Positions 55,930 to 64,000 of a stretch of DNA of 64,000 bases are shown one piece after another. Position numbers and translations under genes: made by a program. This DNA is from Demequina sp. NBRC 110054 (GTDB lineage: Bacteria; Actinomycetota; Actinomycetes; Actinomycetales; Demequinaceae), in contig NZ_BBRK01000005.1 in the NCBI RefSeq assembly GCF_002090115.1, forward strand, positions 248,001 through 312,000, given 5' to 3'. The number at the start of each line of letters is the position of its first letter. The stretch's first letter is position 1. The notes under the pieces were generated by a model. That model saw only the letters and a program-made list of their open reading frames with translations. It made no database searches and was not told the origin of the DNA.

Positions 55930-57693
55930 TCAGTTGCCCTTGGCCGCCGCCCAGCCCTGCGCCTCTTCCGCCGACGCGAGTGCACCTTGCGCAAGAAGAG
56001 TGTCGAACACCTCCCCTGGGTAGATCCATGCGGCCTGAGTTCCCGTCTCGCCTGTCGACAGCATCCTTGCGCCTTGCTCAGCAGGTGCGGTCTCCCACTT
56101 CCACGAATAGACGACCTGCATTCCTTCAGGCACGTCGTCGATATCCACGAGGTCCAATGGCTGGCCATCGGAGGTGAAGTACAGCATGTTGCCCAGGGAT
56201 CCGAGTGAACGGTCGATGCCGACGTGATCGTCGTCCTCCAGATAGCTGTAGACACCGGGGACCGAGTAGTGGCTCAGCTGGCGTCCGTCCCGGATGTCCA
56301 AGCCGAGCACATCGTGCCAAAGCGAGATCGCGGTCCATCCGATGAGTAACACGGGCGCCACGGCGCCGCGCCACAGCGCCGCAGCCAGGACCGCGGCGGT
56401 AAGCGCCACCGTGATTCCGGTGATCAAGAGCCACGACTGCGCGCGATCCTCTGCCCACGCGTCGAGGCTGAGCCACGGAGCAACTCCCAGCACGTGCAAC
56501 TCCACCCAACGCGAGCCGTTGGTGATCTTGGGAGCCGTGATCAGGACCATTCCCGCCGAGGTGGCGAGCGAGACGCCGAGGGCCAAGACGGAGACGATCG
56601 CCCACCGCAGCCGCACCAGCACTGCAATGCCGATCACTGCCAGGATCGCCCACATGTGGTCGTTGTAGCGGCCATAGAACCACACATCAAAGCGCGAGAC
56701 ACCCTCGACGGGTCCGAGTTGGAAGGTGGCAAGACCGAACGCCGCGACGAAGCAGATCGCAACGACTGATGCGAGCGCGTCTGCGCGAAACCGACGCAAG
56801 ATCCAGAAGGCGCCCACTGTCGTCGTGCCGAGCCACCCAGCAGTGCCGTACCACGTCTGCCCCACGACTACAGCGAGAACACTGTCCCAGGTCGTTCCTA
56901 GCGCGGCGCCGAGGTTGTCCTCCACCCTTGAGTCGTCGGCGATGACCTGCGCGGTGACCAGCACGTAGAAGGCATACACAAGGCAGGACGCGCCGAAGGC
57001 AAGAAGTCCTGCGACGATGCCACGCCAACGCAGACTACGGAGACGGACCAGAAGCCATATCCCGACGCCCACAGCAATCGCGACTCCGCGTCCATGCGCG
57101 AGGACTGTTGCGCCGACCGATAGGCCGAGCAGTACAGCACGGGTCCATGTCGGATGCTCCGCGAGCCTGACGGCTGCGACGATCGTGACAGCGGTGAAGA
57201 CGAGCAACAGACTCTCGGACAACAGATAGTTCGCAACCAGCAGTTTCGCTGGAGCGACAACGACCGCGCTCGCAACGACAACCGATGCCGAATCGCTCAG
57301 GCCGGTGCGCTTCGCGATCCGGGAAAGCGGCCAGATTGCGGCTACGCCCAATGCTGACGCAATTGCTATGCCCACCTGGTACACCAGTTGCGGGTCCGAC
57401 GTGAACCACCAGGCTGGGGCCATGAGGACAGCAAGACCCGGCATGAAGCCCGCGTCCTGCAGACTCCACGTCGCCGGCAGGCCAGCGATGATCCTCGAAT
57501 TCCCGACCATCACGACTTCATCGAGAGGAATGGCTGGGTAGCGAGCGTTCCACGCCACGAGCACGTATGCGAGTACGGCAATCACCACGGCGGTGACCGC
57601 CATGGAGCGCGGCGGTTCCCAGACGTAGTCGGGGCGGCGCGCGAGCCAGGAGGCGACACGCGAACGTGATGGGGTCAGGGCCTCGACGGTCAT
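55930..57693 (-). CDS. GT-C-like polytopic membrane protein
   Basis: A 587-residue membrane protein with about 11-12 spans and a C-terminal extracytoplasmic domain (last about 110 residues). The first loop has an acidic pair, AIPLDEVVMVGNSRI, where GT-C glycosyltransferases carry their catalytic DE/DD motif, so a polyprenol-phosphate-sugar-dependent transferase is plausible. It lies between nusB and efp, after the efp terminator. Base composition is lower than neighbours (57181-57240 has 32 of 60 G+C). This suggests acquired DNA. Substrate unknown. Confidence 0.7.
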   Translation of the reverse strand: MTVEALTPSRSRVASWLARRPDYVWEPPRSMAVTAVVIAVLAYVLVAWNARYPAIPLDEVVMVGNSRIIAGLPATWSLQDAGFMPGLAVLMAPAWWFTSDPQLVYQVGIAIASALGVAAIWPLSRIAKRTGLSDSASVVVASAVVVAPAKLLVANYLLSESLLLVFTAVTIVAAVRLAEHPTWTRAVLLGLSVGATVLAHGRGVAIAVGVGIWLLVRLRSLRWRGIVAGLLAFGASCLVYAFYVLVTAQVIADDSRVEDNLGAALGTTWDSVLAVVVGQTWYGTAGWLGTTTVGAFWILRRFRADALASVVAICFVAAFGLATFQLGPVEGVSRFDVWFYGRYNDHMWAILAVIGIAVLVRLRWAIVSVLALGVSLATSAGMVLITAPKITNGSRWVELHVLGVAPWLSLDAWAEDRAQSWLLITGITVALTAAVLAAALWRGAVAPVLLIGWTAISLWHDVLGLDIRDGRQLSHYSVPGVYSYLEDDDHVGIDRSLGSLGNMLYFTSDGQPLDLVDIDDVPEGMQVVYSWKWETAPAEQGARMLSTGETGTQAAWIYPGEVFDTLLAQGALASAEEAQGWAAAKGN

Positions 57694-57752
57694 GCGCTGG
57701 AACCTACCAGCGGACGGGCTAGCGACACGCCGATCGTGAGGAATACGACAAC

Positions 57753-57778
57753 ACGCCCGTCCCTCGCGGGACGGGCGT
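57753..57778 (-). terminator. Hairpin terminator after efp
   Basis: A perfect 11-bp stem acgcccgtccc / gggacgggcgt with tcgc loop, 20 nt past the efp stop. On the minus strand it is followed by gttgtcgtatt. It isolates efp from the membrane gene downstream. Confidence 0.8.
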
Positions 57779-57797
57779 CTGTGATGCGGCCGCAGCC

Positions 57798-58361
57798 TCA
57801 GTCGTTCACACGGCCGAGGTACTCGCCGGTACCCGTGTTGACCTTGACCTTCACAGGCGCCTCAAGGAACAGCGGCACCTGGATCTCCTTGCCGGTCTCG
57901 AGCGTCGCGGGCTTGGTGCCACCGGAGGAGCGGTCGCCCTGCAGTCCGGGCTCGGTGTAGGTGACCTCGAGCACGACGGAAGCCGGGAGCTCCAGGAAGA
58001 TCGGGTTGCCGTTGTGCGAGCCGATGGTCGCGGACTCGTTCTCAAGCAGGTAGTCGGTCGCGTTGCCCATGACGGCGGGCGAGACGGGGACCTGGTCGAA
58101 GGTGGTCGGATCCATGAAGATGAAGTCCGTGCCGTCGTTGTACAGGTACTGCATGTCGCGGCGGTCGACGGTCTCGAAGTCGACCTTGGTGCCGGCGTTG
58201 AACGTCTTGTCGACGACCTTGCCCGAGAGCACGTTCTTGAGCTTGGTGCGGACGAAGGCGCCGCCCTTGCCGGGCTTCACGTGCTGGAACTCCACGACGG
58301 ACCAGAGGTTGCCGTCGAGGTTGAGCACGGAGCCGTTCTTGATGTCGTTCGAGGTCGCCAC
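57798..58361 (-). CDS. efp: Elongation factor P
   Basis: A 187-residue translation factor relieving ribosome stalling at polyproline. Three beta-barrel domains; the loop that reaches the peptidyl-transferase centre reads [18 protein letters not shown], with Lys32 at its tip. C-terminal [28 protein letters not shown] is typical. No modification enzyme gene is nearby. ATG start; aroQ lies upstream. Confidence 0.96.
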   Translation of the reverse strand: MATSNDIKNGSVLNLDGNLWSVVEFQHVKPGKGGAFVRTKLKNVLSGKVVDKTFNAGTKVDFETVDRRDMQYLYNDGTDFIFMDPTTFDQVPVSPAVMGNATDYLLENESATIGSHNGNPIFLELPASVVLEVTYTEPGLQGDRSSGGTKPATLETGKEIQVPLFLEAPVKVKVNTGTGEYLGRVND

Positions 58362-58427
58362 GGTGTAGTCCTTCGGTTCTCGCTTCTGATGGTCGCACGC
58401 ATCACGCGCGACGGGCCGCAGACGATT

Positions 58428-58871
58428 CTAGCGGAGGCGGGCGGCGAGGGCGCTGAGGGCGAGTCGGTACGAGTCGACTCCGAATCCTGCGATGGTTCCT
58501 GTAGCGACGCCGGATACCACCGAGGTGTGTCGGAATGCCTCTCGTGCGTGGGGGTTGGTGAGGTGGACCTCGACCAGCTCCAGCTCCGCAGCGGTGACCA
58601 TCGCGCATGCGTCCCGTAGCGCGTATGAATAGTGGGTGAAAGCCGCGGGGTTGAGAACCACGTGGGTGCCCGAGTCGACGCAGCCGTGCATCCAGCCGAC
58701 CAGCTCGGACTCGTCATCGGTCTGGCGGACCTCGACGTCGAGCCCAAGCTCGTCGCCCCAACCCGACGCGAGGCTCACGAGCTCGGCATAAGTCGTGCTC
58801 CCGTACTTCTCGGGCTCGCGCGAGCCCAGCCGACCCAAGTTGGGGCCGTTCGCGATCAGCACGCTCGTCAT
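58428..58871 (-). CDS. aroQ: 3-dehydroquinate dehydratase, type II
   Basis: A 147-residue enzyme of the shikimate pathway. [20 protein letters not shown] includes catalytic Tyr23 and the Arg of the mobile lid; [16 protein letters not shown] and [18 protein letters not shown] include the catalytic His. The substrate loop reads [11 protein letters not shown] rather than the usual QSNHEGELI, a notable but probably tolerated change. Confidence 0.92.
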   Translation of the reverse strand: MTSVLIANGPNLGRLGSREPEKYGSTTYAELVSLASGWGDELGLDVEVRQTDDESELVGWMHGCVDSGTHVVLNPAAFTHYSYALRDACAMVTAAELELVEVHLTNPHAREAFRHTSVVSGVATGTIAGFGVDSYRLALSALAARLR

Positions 58872-58892
58872 GCGGTCAGACTAGCGGGCGCG

Positions 58893-59981
58893 TCACGAAC
58901 TGACGGCGTCGTACGCGCCTAGGAGCATCGCGGGGTCCGGGCCCTCGAGCCGCACCGGGTTGCCGATGCCCTGCAGCACGACGAAGCGCAGCAGGTCTCC
59001 CCTGGTCTTCTTGTCGCGTCGCATCGCGGTCAGGAGCGCGTCCCAGCGCCCCGCCGGATAGGACGTGGGTAGCCCGAGCGACGACAGGATCCCACGATGG
59101 CGATCGACCTCGGCCTCGGTCAGACGCCCGGCAAGGTGCGCGAGCTCCGCCGCGAAGATCATCCCCACCGACACCGCGGAGCCGTGGCGCCACTGGTAGC
59201 GCTCGGTGTACTCGATCGCATGGCCGAACGTGTGCCCGTAGTTAAGGACTTCGCGCAGGTGGGACTCCTTCAGGTCCTGAGCCACCACCTCGGCCTTGAC
59301 CTTCACCTTGCGTGTGATGAGCTCCTCGAGAACGTCGAGCGCCTGCGGGGTGAGGGTCTCGGCCTTGAGCGCGTCGGCGTGCTGCTCGACGAGGTCCAAG
59401 ATGACGCCGTCGCGGATGAAGCCGCCCTTGACCACCTCCGCGAGGCCCGCAACGCGGTCGTACGCGGGGAGCGTCGCAAGCATGTCGAGGTCGCACCACA
59501 CATCGTCGGGCTCATGGAAGGCGCCGACGAGGTTCTTGCCCTCCGCAGTGTTGATGCCGGTCTTGCCGCCCACTGCGGCGTCGACCATGGCGAGCACCGT
59601 GGTGGGCATCTGCACGACGGCGATGCCCCGCATCCACGTCGCGGCGACGAAGCCAGCGAGGTCGGTTACTGCTCCCCCGCCGAGGCCGACCACGACGTCG
59701 GAGCGGGTGAAGTCCGACTTGCCGAGCACCTGCCAGCAGAACGCGGCGACTTCGGCGGTCTTGCCAGATTCTGCATCGGGCACCTCGGCGAGCACCGCCT
59801 CGCGGCCCGAGGACTCGATGCGCTGCCGCAGGATGTCGGCAACCTGGCGAAGCGGCGCGGAGTGCACGACCAGCACCTTGCGGGACTTCTTCGGAAGCCC
59901 CTGAACGGCCTTCTCCAGAAGCCCGGTCCCGACGTGGACGTCGTAGGGCGCGCCCGATGCGACCCTCACGGTAGCGCTCAT
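58893..59981 (-). CDS. aroB: 3-dehydroquinate synthase
   Basis: A 362-residue NAD- and zinc-dependent enzyme. GLGGGAVTDLAGFVAATWMRGI, VDAAVGGKTGINTAEGKNLVGAFH and LNYGHTFGHAIEYTERYQWRHGSAVSVGM carry the cofactor and zinc ligands. ATGA overlap with aroK upstream; aroQ follows. Confidence 0.96.
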   Translation of the reverse strand: MSATVRVASGAPYDVHVGTGLLEKAVQGLPKKSRKVLVVHSAPLRQVADILRQRIESSGREAVLAEVPDAESGKTAEVAAFCWQVLGKSDFTRSDVVVGLGGGAVTDLAGFVAATWMRGIAVVQMPTTVLAMVDAAVGGKTGINTAEGKNLVGAFHEPDDVWCDLDMLATLPAYDRVAGLAEVVKGGFIRDGVILDLVEQHADALKAETLTPQALDVLEELITRKVKVKAEVVAQDLKESHLREVLNYGHTFGHAIEYTERYQWRHGSAVSVGMIFAAELAHLAGRLTEAEVDRHRGILSSLGLPTSYPAGRWDALLTAMRRDKKTRGDLLRFVVLQGIGNPVRLEGPDPAMLLGAYDAVSS

Positions 59982-60502
59982 GCGGTGGCCCTCCCCTCGG
60001 CAATCAGTGCGGCCACGGCCGCGGGAGTGTGCCCGTCGGTGTCGACGATGCGCGTGGCGATGCGCTCGTAGACGGGCCGGCGCGCGTTCATGAGCTCCTG
60101 CCAGCGCTGGCGCGGGTTGCCCGCCAGCAGCGGTCGCGCGGCATTGAGCCCCACGCGCGGGGCGGCCTTGGCAAGCGAGACATCGAGGAACACGACCTCT
60201 CCGCCGTCGGCCACGTACGACGCGAGCAGCGCCTCGGTGCGCGGGTCCAATACGGCGCCGCCGCCGAGCGAGAGAACGCCCTCATGCTCCTTCAGCGCCG
60301 TCGCGACGGCGGCCGCCTCGAGCTCGCGAAAACGCGGCTCGCCGTCGTCGACGAAGATGTCGGAGATCGCCTTCCCCTCGGAGGCCTCCACGTCGTCGTC
60401 CGTGTCGCGCCAAGAGACGTCCCAGAGGCGCGCGAGCCGCGTGCCGACCGACGACTTGCCGCTGCCGGGAGGACCGATGAGCACGGCCCGGGGGACGGCC
60501 AT
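59978..60502 (-). CDS. aroK: Shikimate kinase
   Basis: A 174-residue NMP-kinase-fold enzyme. P-loop GPPGSGKS at residues 10-17, DTDDDVEASEG for shikimate binding, FRELEAAAV and LSLGGGAVLD complete the set. The ATG overlaps the aroC stop by one base (TGATG form), showing tight coupling. Confidence 0.95.
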   Translation of the reverse strand: MAVPRAVLIGPPGSGKSSVGTRLARLWDVSWRDTDDDVEASEGKAISDIFVDDGEPRFRELEAAAVATALKEHEGVLSLGGGAVLDPRTEALLASYVADGGEVVFLDVSLAKAAPRVGLNAARPLLAGNPRQRWQELMNARRPVYERIATRIVDTDGHTPAAVAALIAEGRATA

Positions 60503-61686
60503 CAGCGGAGGTGCTCGGGGATCGACTCCACGTACGAGGAGATGTTGCGGCTGACCTCCGCCACGGAGTCGCCGCCAAACTTCTCGAGCACTGCATCGGC
60601 GAGCGTGAGCGCGACCATCGCCTGCGCGACGACCGCCGCCGGCGCCACGGCGCACACGTCCGAGCGCTGGTGGATCGCCTTCGCAGACTCACCCGTCGCG
60701 GTGTCGATCGTGTCGAGCGCGCGGGGCACGGTGCTGATGGGCTTCATCGCCGCGCGCACGCGCAGCGGCTCGCCGTTGGTCATTCCGCCCTCGAGGCCGC
60801 CCGCGCGGTTCGTGCGGCGGGTCACGCCCCCGTCCCTGTACTCGATCTCGTCATGCGCCTGCGATCCGCGCCTGGCTGCGGTACGGAAGCCGTCGCCGAC
60901 CTCGACGCCCTTGATCGCCTGGATTCCCATGAGCGCGCCCGCGAGGCGCGCGTCGAGGCGGCGATCGCCGTGGACGTGGCTGCCGAGCCCGACGGGCACG
61001 CCGTAGGCCACCACCTCGACGACGCCGCCGAGGGTGTCGCCATCCTTCTGGCACTCATCGATCTCAGCGATCATCGCGGCCGATGTCTCGGCATGGAAGC
61101 AGCGGATGGGATCCTCGTCGAGCGCCGGGGTGGCGTCGGCGGGAGGGAGCGGCGCATCGTCAGGAACCACGATGGGGCCCACCTGGACCGTGTGCGCGAC
61201 GAGGCGGATGCCCGCGGCCTGCTCCAGGAACTGCTCGGCGATCTCGCCGAGGGCGACGCGCGCTGCGGTCTCGCGTGCCGACGCACGCTCCAGGACGGGG
61301 CGCGCATCGTCAAAGCCGTACTTCGTCATGCCGACGAGGTCGGCGTGGCCCGGGCGCGGGCGCGTCAGAGCTGCGGCCCGCGCGCCGGTGAGGTCCGATT
61401 CGTCCACGGGGTCCGCGTTCATCACGGTCTCCCACTTGGGCCACTCGGTGTTGCCGATCATCACGGCGACGGGTCCGCCCTGGCTGACGCCGTGGCGCAC
61501 ACCGCCAAGAATGCTGACCTGATCCTGCTCGAACTTCATGCGCGCGCCGCGACCATAGCCGAGTCGACGACGGGCAAGAGCCCCCTGGATGTCGGTGCTC
61601 GTCACCTCGACACCCGAGGGCAGTCCCTCGAGGGTGCCGACCAGAGCCGGGCCGTGCGATTCGCCTGCGGTAAGCCATCTGAGCAT
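60502..61686 (-). CDS. aroC: Chorismate synthase
   Basis: A 394-residue FMN-dependent enzyme ending the shikimate pathway. [66 protein letters not shown] and [25 protein letters not shown] are diagnostic. An ATG three codons upstream (61695) is an alternative start. First gene of aroC-aroK-aroB-aroQ, after a strong terminator that separates it from pilO. Confidence 0.96.
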   Translation of the reverse strand: MLRWLTAGESHGPALVGTLEGLPSGVEVTSTDIQGALARRRLGYGRGARMKFEQDQVSILGGVRHGVSQGGPVAVMIGNTEWPKWETVMNADPVDESDLTGARAAALTRPRPGHADLVGMTKYGFDDARPVLERASARETAARVALGEIAEQFLEQAAGIRLVAHTVQVGPIVVPDDAPLPPADATPALDEDPIRCFHAETSAAMIAEIDECQKDGDTLGGVVEVVAYGVPVGLGSHVHGDRRLDARLAGALMGIQAIKGVEVGDGFRTAARRGSQAHDEIEYRDGGVTRRTNRAGGLEGGMTNGEPLRVRAAMKPISTVPRALDTIDTATGESAKAIHQRSDVCAVAPAAVVAQAMVALTLADAVLEKFGGDSVAEVSRNISSYVESIPEHLR

Positions 61687-61718
61687 GGTCGTCATTGTTC
61701 CATGCCCACGACGCAACT

Positions 61719-61749
61719 CGGCCCCGCCAGAACCTGTCTGGCGGGGCCG
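61719..61749 (-). terminator. Hairpin terminator between pilO and aroC
   Basis: A perfect 12-bp stem cggccccgccag / ctggcggggccg with a 7-nt loop, 19 nt past the pilO stop. Confidence 0.8.
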
Positions 61750-61768
61750 AAGCGTGAACTGAGGTCGA

Positions 61769-62497
61769 TCAGCCGGTGGCCGACTCCGAGCCGTACGGGT
61801 CGCCCGGGTCGAGCTCGCTGCCAGAACCTTCCTCCTGATCGGCAAGCGACTCCGGAACCGTCGGTTCGACACCGTCCTTGAGATACGTGAACACAGTGAG
61901 ACTGAACTCGCCTGTAGAGATGACCTCGCCGGCCTCCTCATCGTCGTCTGTCTTGATCGCCGACGCGTTGACGTAGATGAAACGGTGGTCGCCGAGCTGA
62001 AGATCGGTCAGCATCGCGAACACACTGGCGTACTCGCCTTCGATGATGAGCGTGACAGGGGTAGCGACAAGCCCGTTGATTTCGAGACCGTCGACCTGCG
62101 ACTCCTGTCCCACGGCGGCTGCGGCGTCTGCCAGCACGAGCTGCGCAGCATCGACGGAGGAAGCAGAGCCGACCGTCTGATTCACGATGGTGACACCGTA
62201 GTAATCGGCAGCATCTTGGATGATCTCGCGGACAGAGGCCGGATCCTCCCGCGAGGGAAGATCGATTCTCGCCTCCTCGAGTTCCGCCACGATCTCGTCG
62301 TAGCGCGCCAAATCGGCCTGGAGGGCTGAGAGCTGGGTCTGCAGGATGTCGTTCTGATCCTTGGCCGCGGTCGTCTGCTCGATCGCGTTGGCGCGCGCGT
62401 CCAAGGAAGGCGAGAACAGGACGAACCACGAGGCAGCAGCGAGAAGCAGTGCGACGACGATCGTTCCGAGCGCGATGTCAGTATTCGAACGCTTCAT
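61769..62497 (-). CDS. pilO: Type IV pilus assembly protein PilO-like
   Basis: A 242-residue bitopic protein. One N-terminal span (about 8-28, [21 protein letters not shown]), a coiled coil ([41 protein letters not shown]) and a ferredoxin-like periplasmic-type domain ([21 protein letters not shown]) match PilO. With PilM and PilN it forms the platform aligning the pilus motor. Acidic C-terminal tail. Starts 1 nt after pilN. Confidence 0.85.
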   Translation of the reverse strand: MKRSNTDIALGTIVVALLLAAASWFVLFSPSLDARANAIEQTTAAKDQNDILQTQLSALQADLARYDEIVAELEEARIDLPSREDPASVREIIQDAADYYGVTIVNQTVGSASSVDAAQLVLADAAAAVGQESQVDGLEINGLVATPVTLIIEGEYASVFAMLTDLQLGDHRFIYVNASAIKTDDDEEAGEVISTGEFSLTVFTYLKDGVEPTVPESLADQEEGSGSELDPGDPYGSESATG

Positions 62498-62498
62498 C

Positions 62499-63257
62499 TC
62501 AATTCCCCACCTTTCGGGCCGCCTTCAGGAGACGCGCGTAGTCTTCCGAAGTCCCCGCAGACTCATCGTTTCCGAACCACTGCTCGGAGAAGCGCTGGGT
62601 GTAGACGTCGTAGGTCACTCGAATCGTGCCCGTGAATCGGAATCCGGTCTCCTCGTCACCCTCAGTGGACTCGCCCTCAGATTCGAGATTCGTCACGTCG
62701 GTCACGCGGACCTGAGAGAATGCGTCGAATGTAGCCAAGTTCTCCTCGACCTCATTCGCAGCGATGTACTCGGGCGACTCGACAGTGAAAGTGATCTGTC
62801 CGACGTCCGCCACAGCGAACGCATCCGACGCGGCACCAGCCGCCGAGTCGAAGGTGGTGAGTCCCACCTTCACGTCCGTCAGCACACTGTCCTCAGGCAT
62901 GCCGCCCAGGAGATCGGCAACGATCTCGGCACGGATCGCGTCCGTTGAGCCGACGAAAATCAGTGCCTCCTCAACGTTCGAGAGCTCCTTCGTGGTGTCT
63001 GCCACGTACTGCAGCTCCGCGATCGCCGAGTTGAGCTCTGTCTGCCGCTCCTGCTCATCGGCCAGATCCTGCTCAGCGCCAGTCTGGAGCGAGTGGATGA
63101 AGTAGTAGCCGCCGCCGATAAGAAGAACGAAGACGACGAGCGCCGCAAGGGCGCCGCGGAAGTACGCCGCACGAGCACGGCGCTGCCCGACCTCTGGGGG
63201 GATCAGGTTGACCTGGGGAAGGACAGGAGCCTTCACGGACTCTGGCACGGGATTCAT
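62499..63257 (-). CDS. pilN: Type IV pilus assembly protein PilN-like
   Basis: A 252-residue bitopic protein. The short cytoplasmic N-terminus has VNLIP (residues 16-20), the conserved motif that docks into PilM. A span at about 34-55, a coiled coil (QDLADEQERQTELNSAIAELQYV) and an outer domain follow. The ATG overlaps the pilM stop (ATGA). Confidence 0.87.
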   Translation of the reverse strand: MNPVPESVKAPVLPQVNLIPPEVGQRRARAAYFRGALAALVVFVLLIGGGYYFIHSLQTGAEQDLADEQERQTELNSAIAELQYVADTTKELSNVEEALIFVGSTDAIRAEIVADLLGGMPEDSVLTDVKVGLTTFDSAAGAASDAFAVADVGQITFTVESPEYIAANEVEENLATFDAFSQVRVTDVTNLESEGESTEGDEETGFRFTGTIRVTYDVYTQRFSEQWFGNDESAGTSEDYARLLKAARKVGN

Positions 63258-64000
63258 GCGGTGGCCTCCGTCATGCCGAGCCCGACGGCGACCGCGCCGA
63301 CGGTCTGCTGGCCGTTGATCTGTGCTGCGACCTTGCTCGAGACGTTCAGCCTTCCGAAGGCGTCACCGAAGCCCACAGGAAGTCTGCAAGCTGTCGCGAG
63401 ATACTGGCCGAAGCCCGGGAGGTGCGCGCCGCCTCCGACGATGAAGACACGGTCGATCGGAGCACCGGGGTTGTTGCCCGCGTAGTACACGAAGGTGTTG
63501 CGAATGCCGTCGACGAGGGCACGCGTCGCTTGCATCGCGGCCTCGTGCGCCGGCTCGAGCGCGGGCGACCCACTCGCGTTGATGCCGTTCTGGTACTTCA
63601 GGTTCTCAGCGTCCGCCATCGACATGTTCATCGCGGCCATGATTCCTGTCGTGGCCTCGCCACCCCCCGAGGGGATCACGCGAATGAATCGAGGCATGCC
63701 GTTCTGGACCACCACAACCTCCGTCGTGTGCGCACCCACGTCGACGATGCCGACCACCTGCTGCTCGGCCTCGCCGTAGACAAGGGATCGCACGAGCGCG
63801 AGGGACGGGATGTCCACGCCGACCGGCCGCAGGCCTGCGTCCTCGACGGCTGCAACTGTCGAGGCAACGGAGTTCTTGTTGGCCGCCACCAGGATTCCCC
63901 GCAGCTGCTTGACGCCCTGCTCCTCGGTCTCCGCGGTCGGATAGAAGTCGAGCAGCGCGTCGTCCACAGGCATGGGCAGCAGGTCCGACACCTGGAAAGG
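63254..64000 (-). CDS. pilM: Type IV pilus assembly ATPase PilM, 5' truncated by window
   Basis: 248 visible residues of an actin-like FtsA/PilM protein. LVYGEAEQQVVGIVDVGAHTTEVVVV is the phosphate-1 region, IRVIPSGGGEATTGIMAAMNM and FIVGGGAHLPGFGQYLA the later nucleotide motifs. The frame stays open to the window edge (PFQVSDLLPMPVDD), so the true N-terminus lies outside. It anchors PilN in the cytoplasm. Overlaps pilN by 4 nt. Confidence 0.9.
   Translation of the reverse strand, partial: PFQVSDLLPMPVDDALLDFYPTAETEEQGVKQLRGILVAANKNSVASTVAAVEDAGLRPVGVDIPSLALVRSLVYGEAEQQVVGIVDVGAHTTEVVVVQNGMPRFIRVIPSGGGEATTGIMAAMNMSMADAENLKYQNGINASGSPALEPAHEAAMQATRALVDGIRNTFVYYAGNNPGAPIDRVFIVGGGAHLPGFGQYLATACRLPVGFGDAFGRLNVSSKVAAQINGQQTVGAVAVGLGMTEATA

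Overview
The window is high-G+C chromosomal DNA from an actinobacterium. RbpA, mIHF, a GarA/OdhI-type FHA protein with the two MerR regulators that usually sit near it, the PafB/PafC WYL pair, HelY and a helicase-dead PriA are all actinobacterial markers. The order pilMNO-aroCKBQ-efp-nusB-pyrRBC-carAB-pyrF-mihF-gmk-rpoZ-coaBC-metK-priA-fmt-rsmB-rpe-ribDE/BA/H suggests Micrococcales (Cellulomonas/Demequina-like). That placement is inference, not proof.

Layout. 0-1.7 kb: a MarR regulator and a flavin oxidoreductase on the minus strand, divergent from a methyltransferase. 1.7-10.4 kb: plus-strand genes for a CDP-alcohol phosphatidyltransferase, GarA, FtsR-like MerR, a second MerR, pyruvate carboxylase, flavodoxin, a small membrane protein and a Nudix hydrolase. 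10.40 kb: an actinobacterial dif site. 10.41-16.31 kb: a 5.9 kb filamentous (inovirus-like) prophage integrated at dif, in the classical order of small membrane genes, major coat, terminator, pIII-like, pVI-like, Zot/pI ATPase, intergenic region, Rep, ssDNA-binding protein. 16.3-24 kb: MarR, then a galactoside operon (GPH symporter, LacZ, GH36 alpha-galactosidase, TetR). 24.1 kb: rbpA. 24.6-64 kb: minus-strand housekeeping blocks for lipoprotein acylation, Tat export, DNA-damage regulation, histidine, riboflavin, translation, coenzyme A/SAM, pyrimidine, shikimate and type IV pilus assembly.

Gene orientation flips at dif: plus on its left, minus on its right, with few exceptions. This is expected at a replication terminus where both forks converge. 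The prophage has no integrase and no secretin. It is bounded by a 15-bp repeat that is the XerC-arm half of dif, so it probably uses host XerC/XerD, and its monoderm host would need no outer-membrane channel.

The most unusual point is that the attachment core lies inside a phage reading frame. Joining the right end (from 16242) to the left end (to 10663) across the repeat gives a continuous 100-codon cysteine-containing ORF with its own ribosome binding site. Integration cuts this ORF in two, so the gene is intact only in the circular form.

Other points of note are a PyrR-type leader before pyrR, a lower-G+C GT-C-like membrane gene inserted between nusB and efp, and a GarA protein whose N-terminal phosphorylation motif differs from the canonical one.
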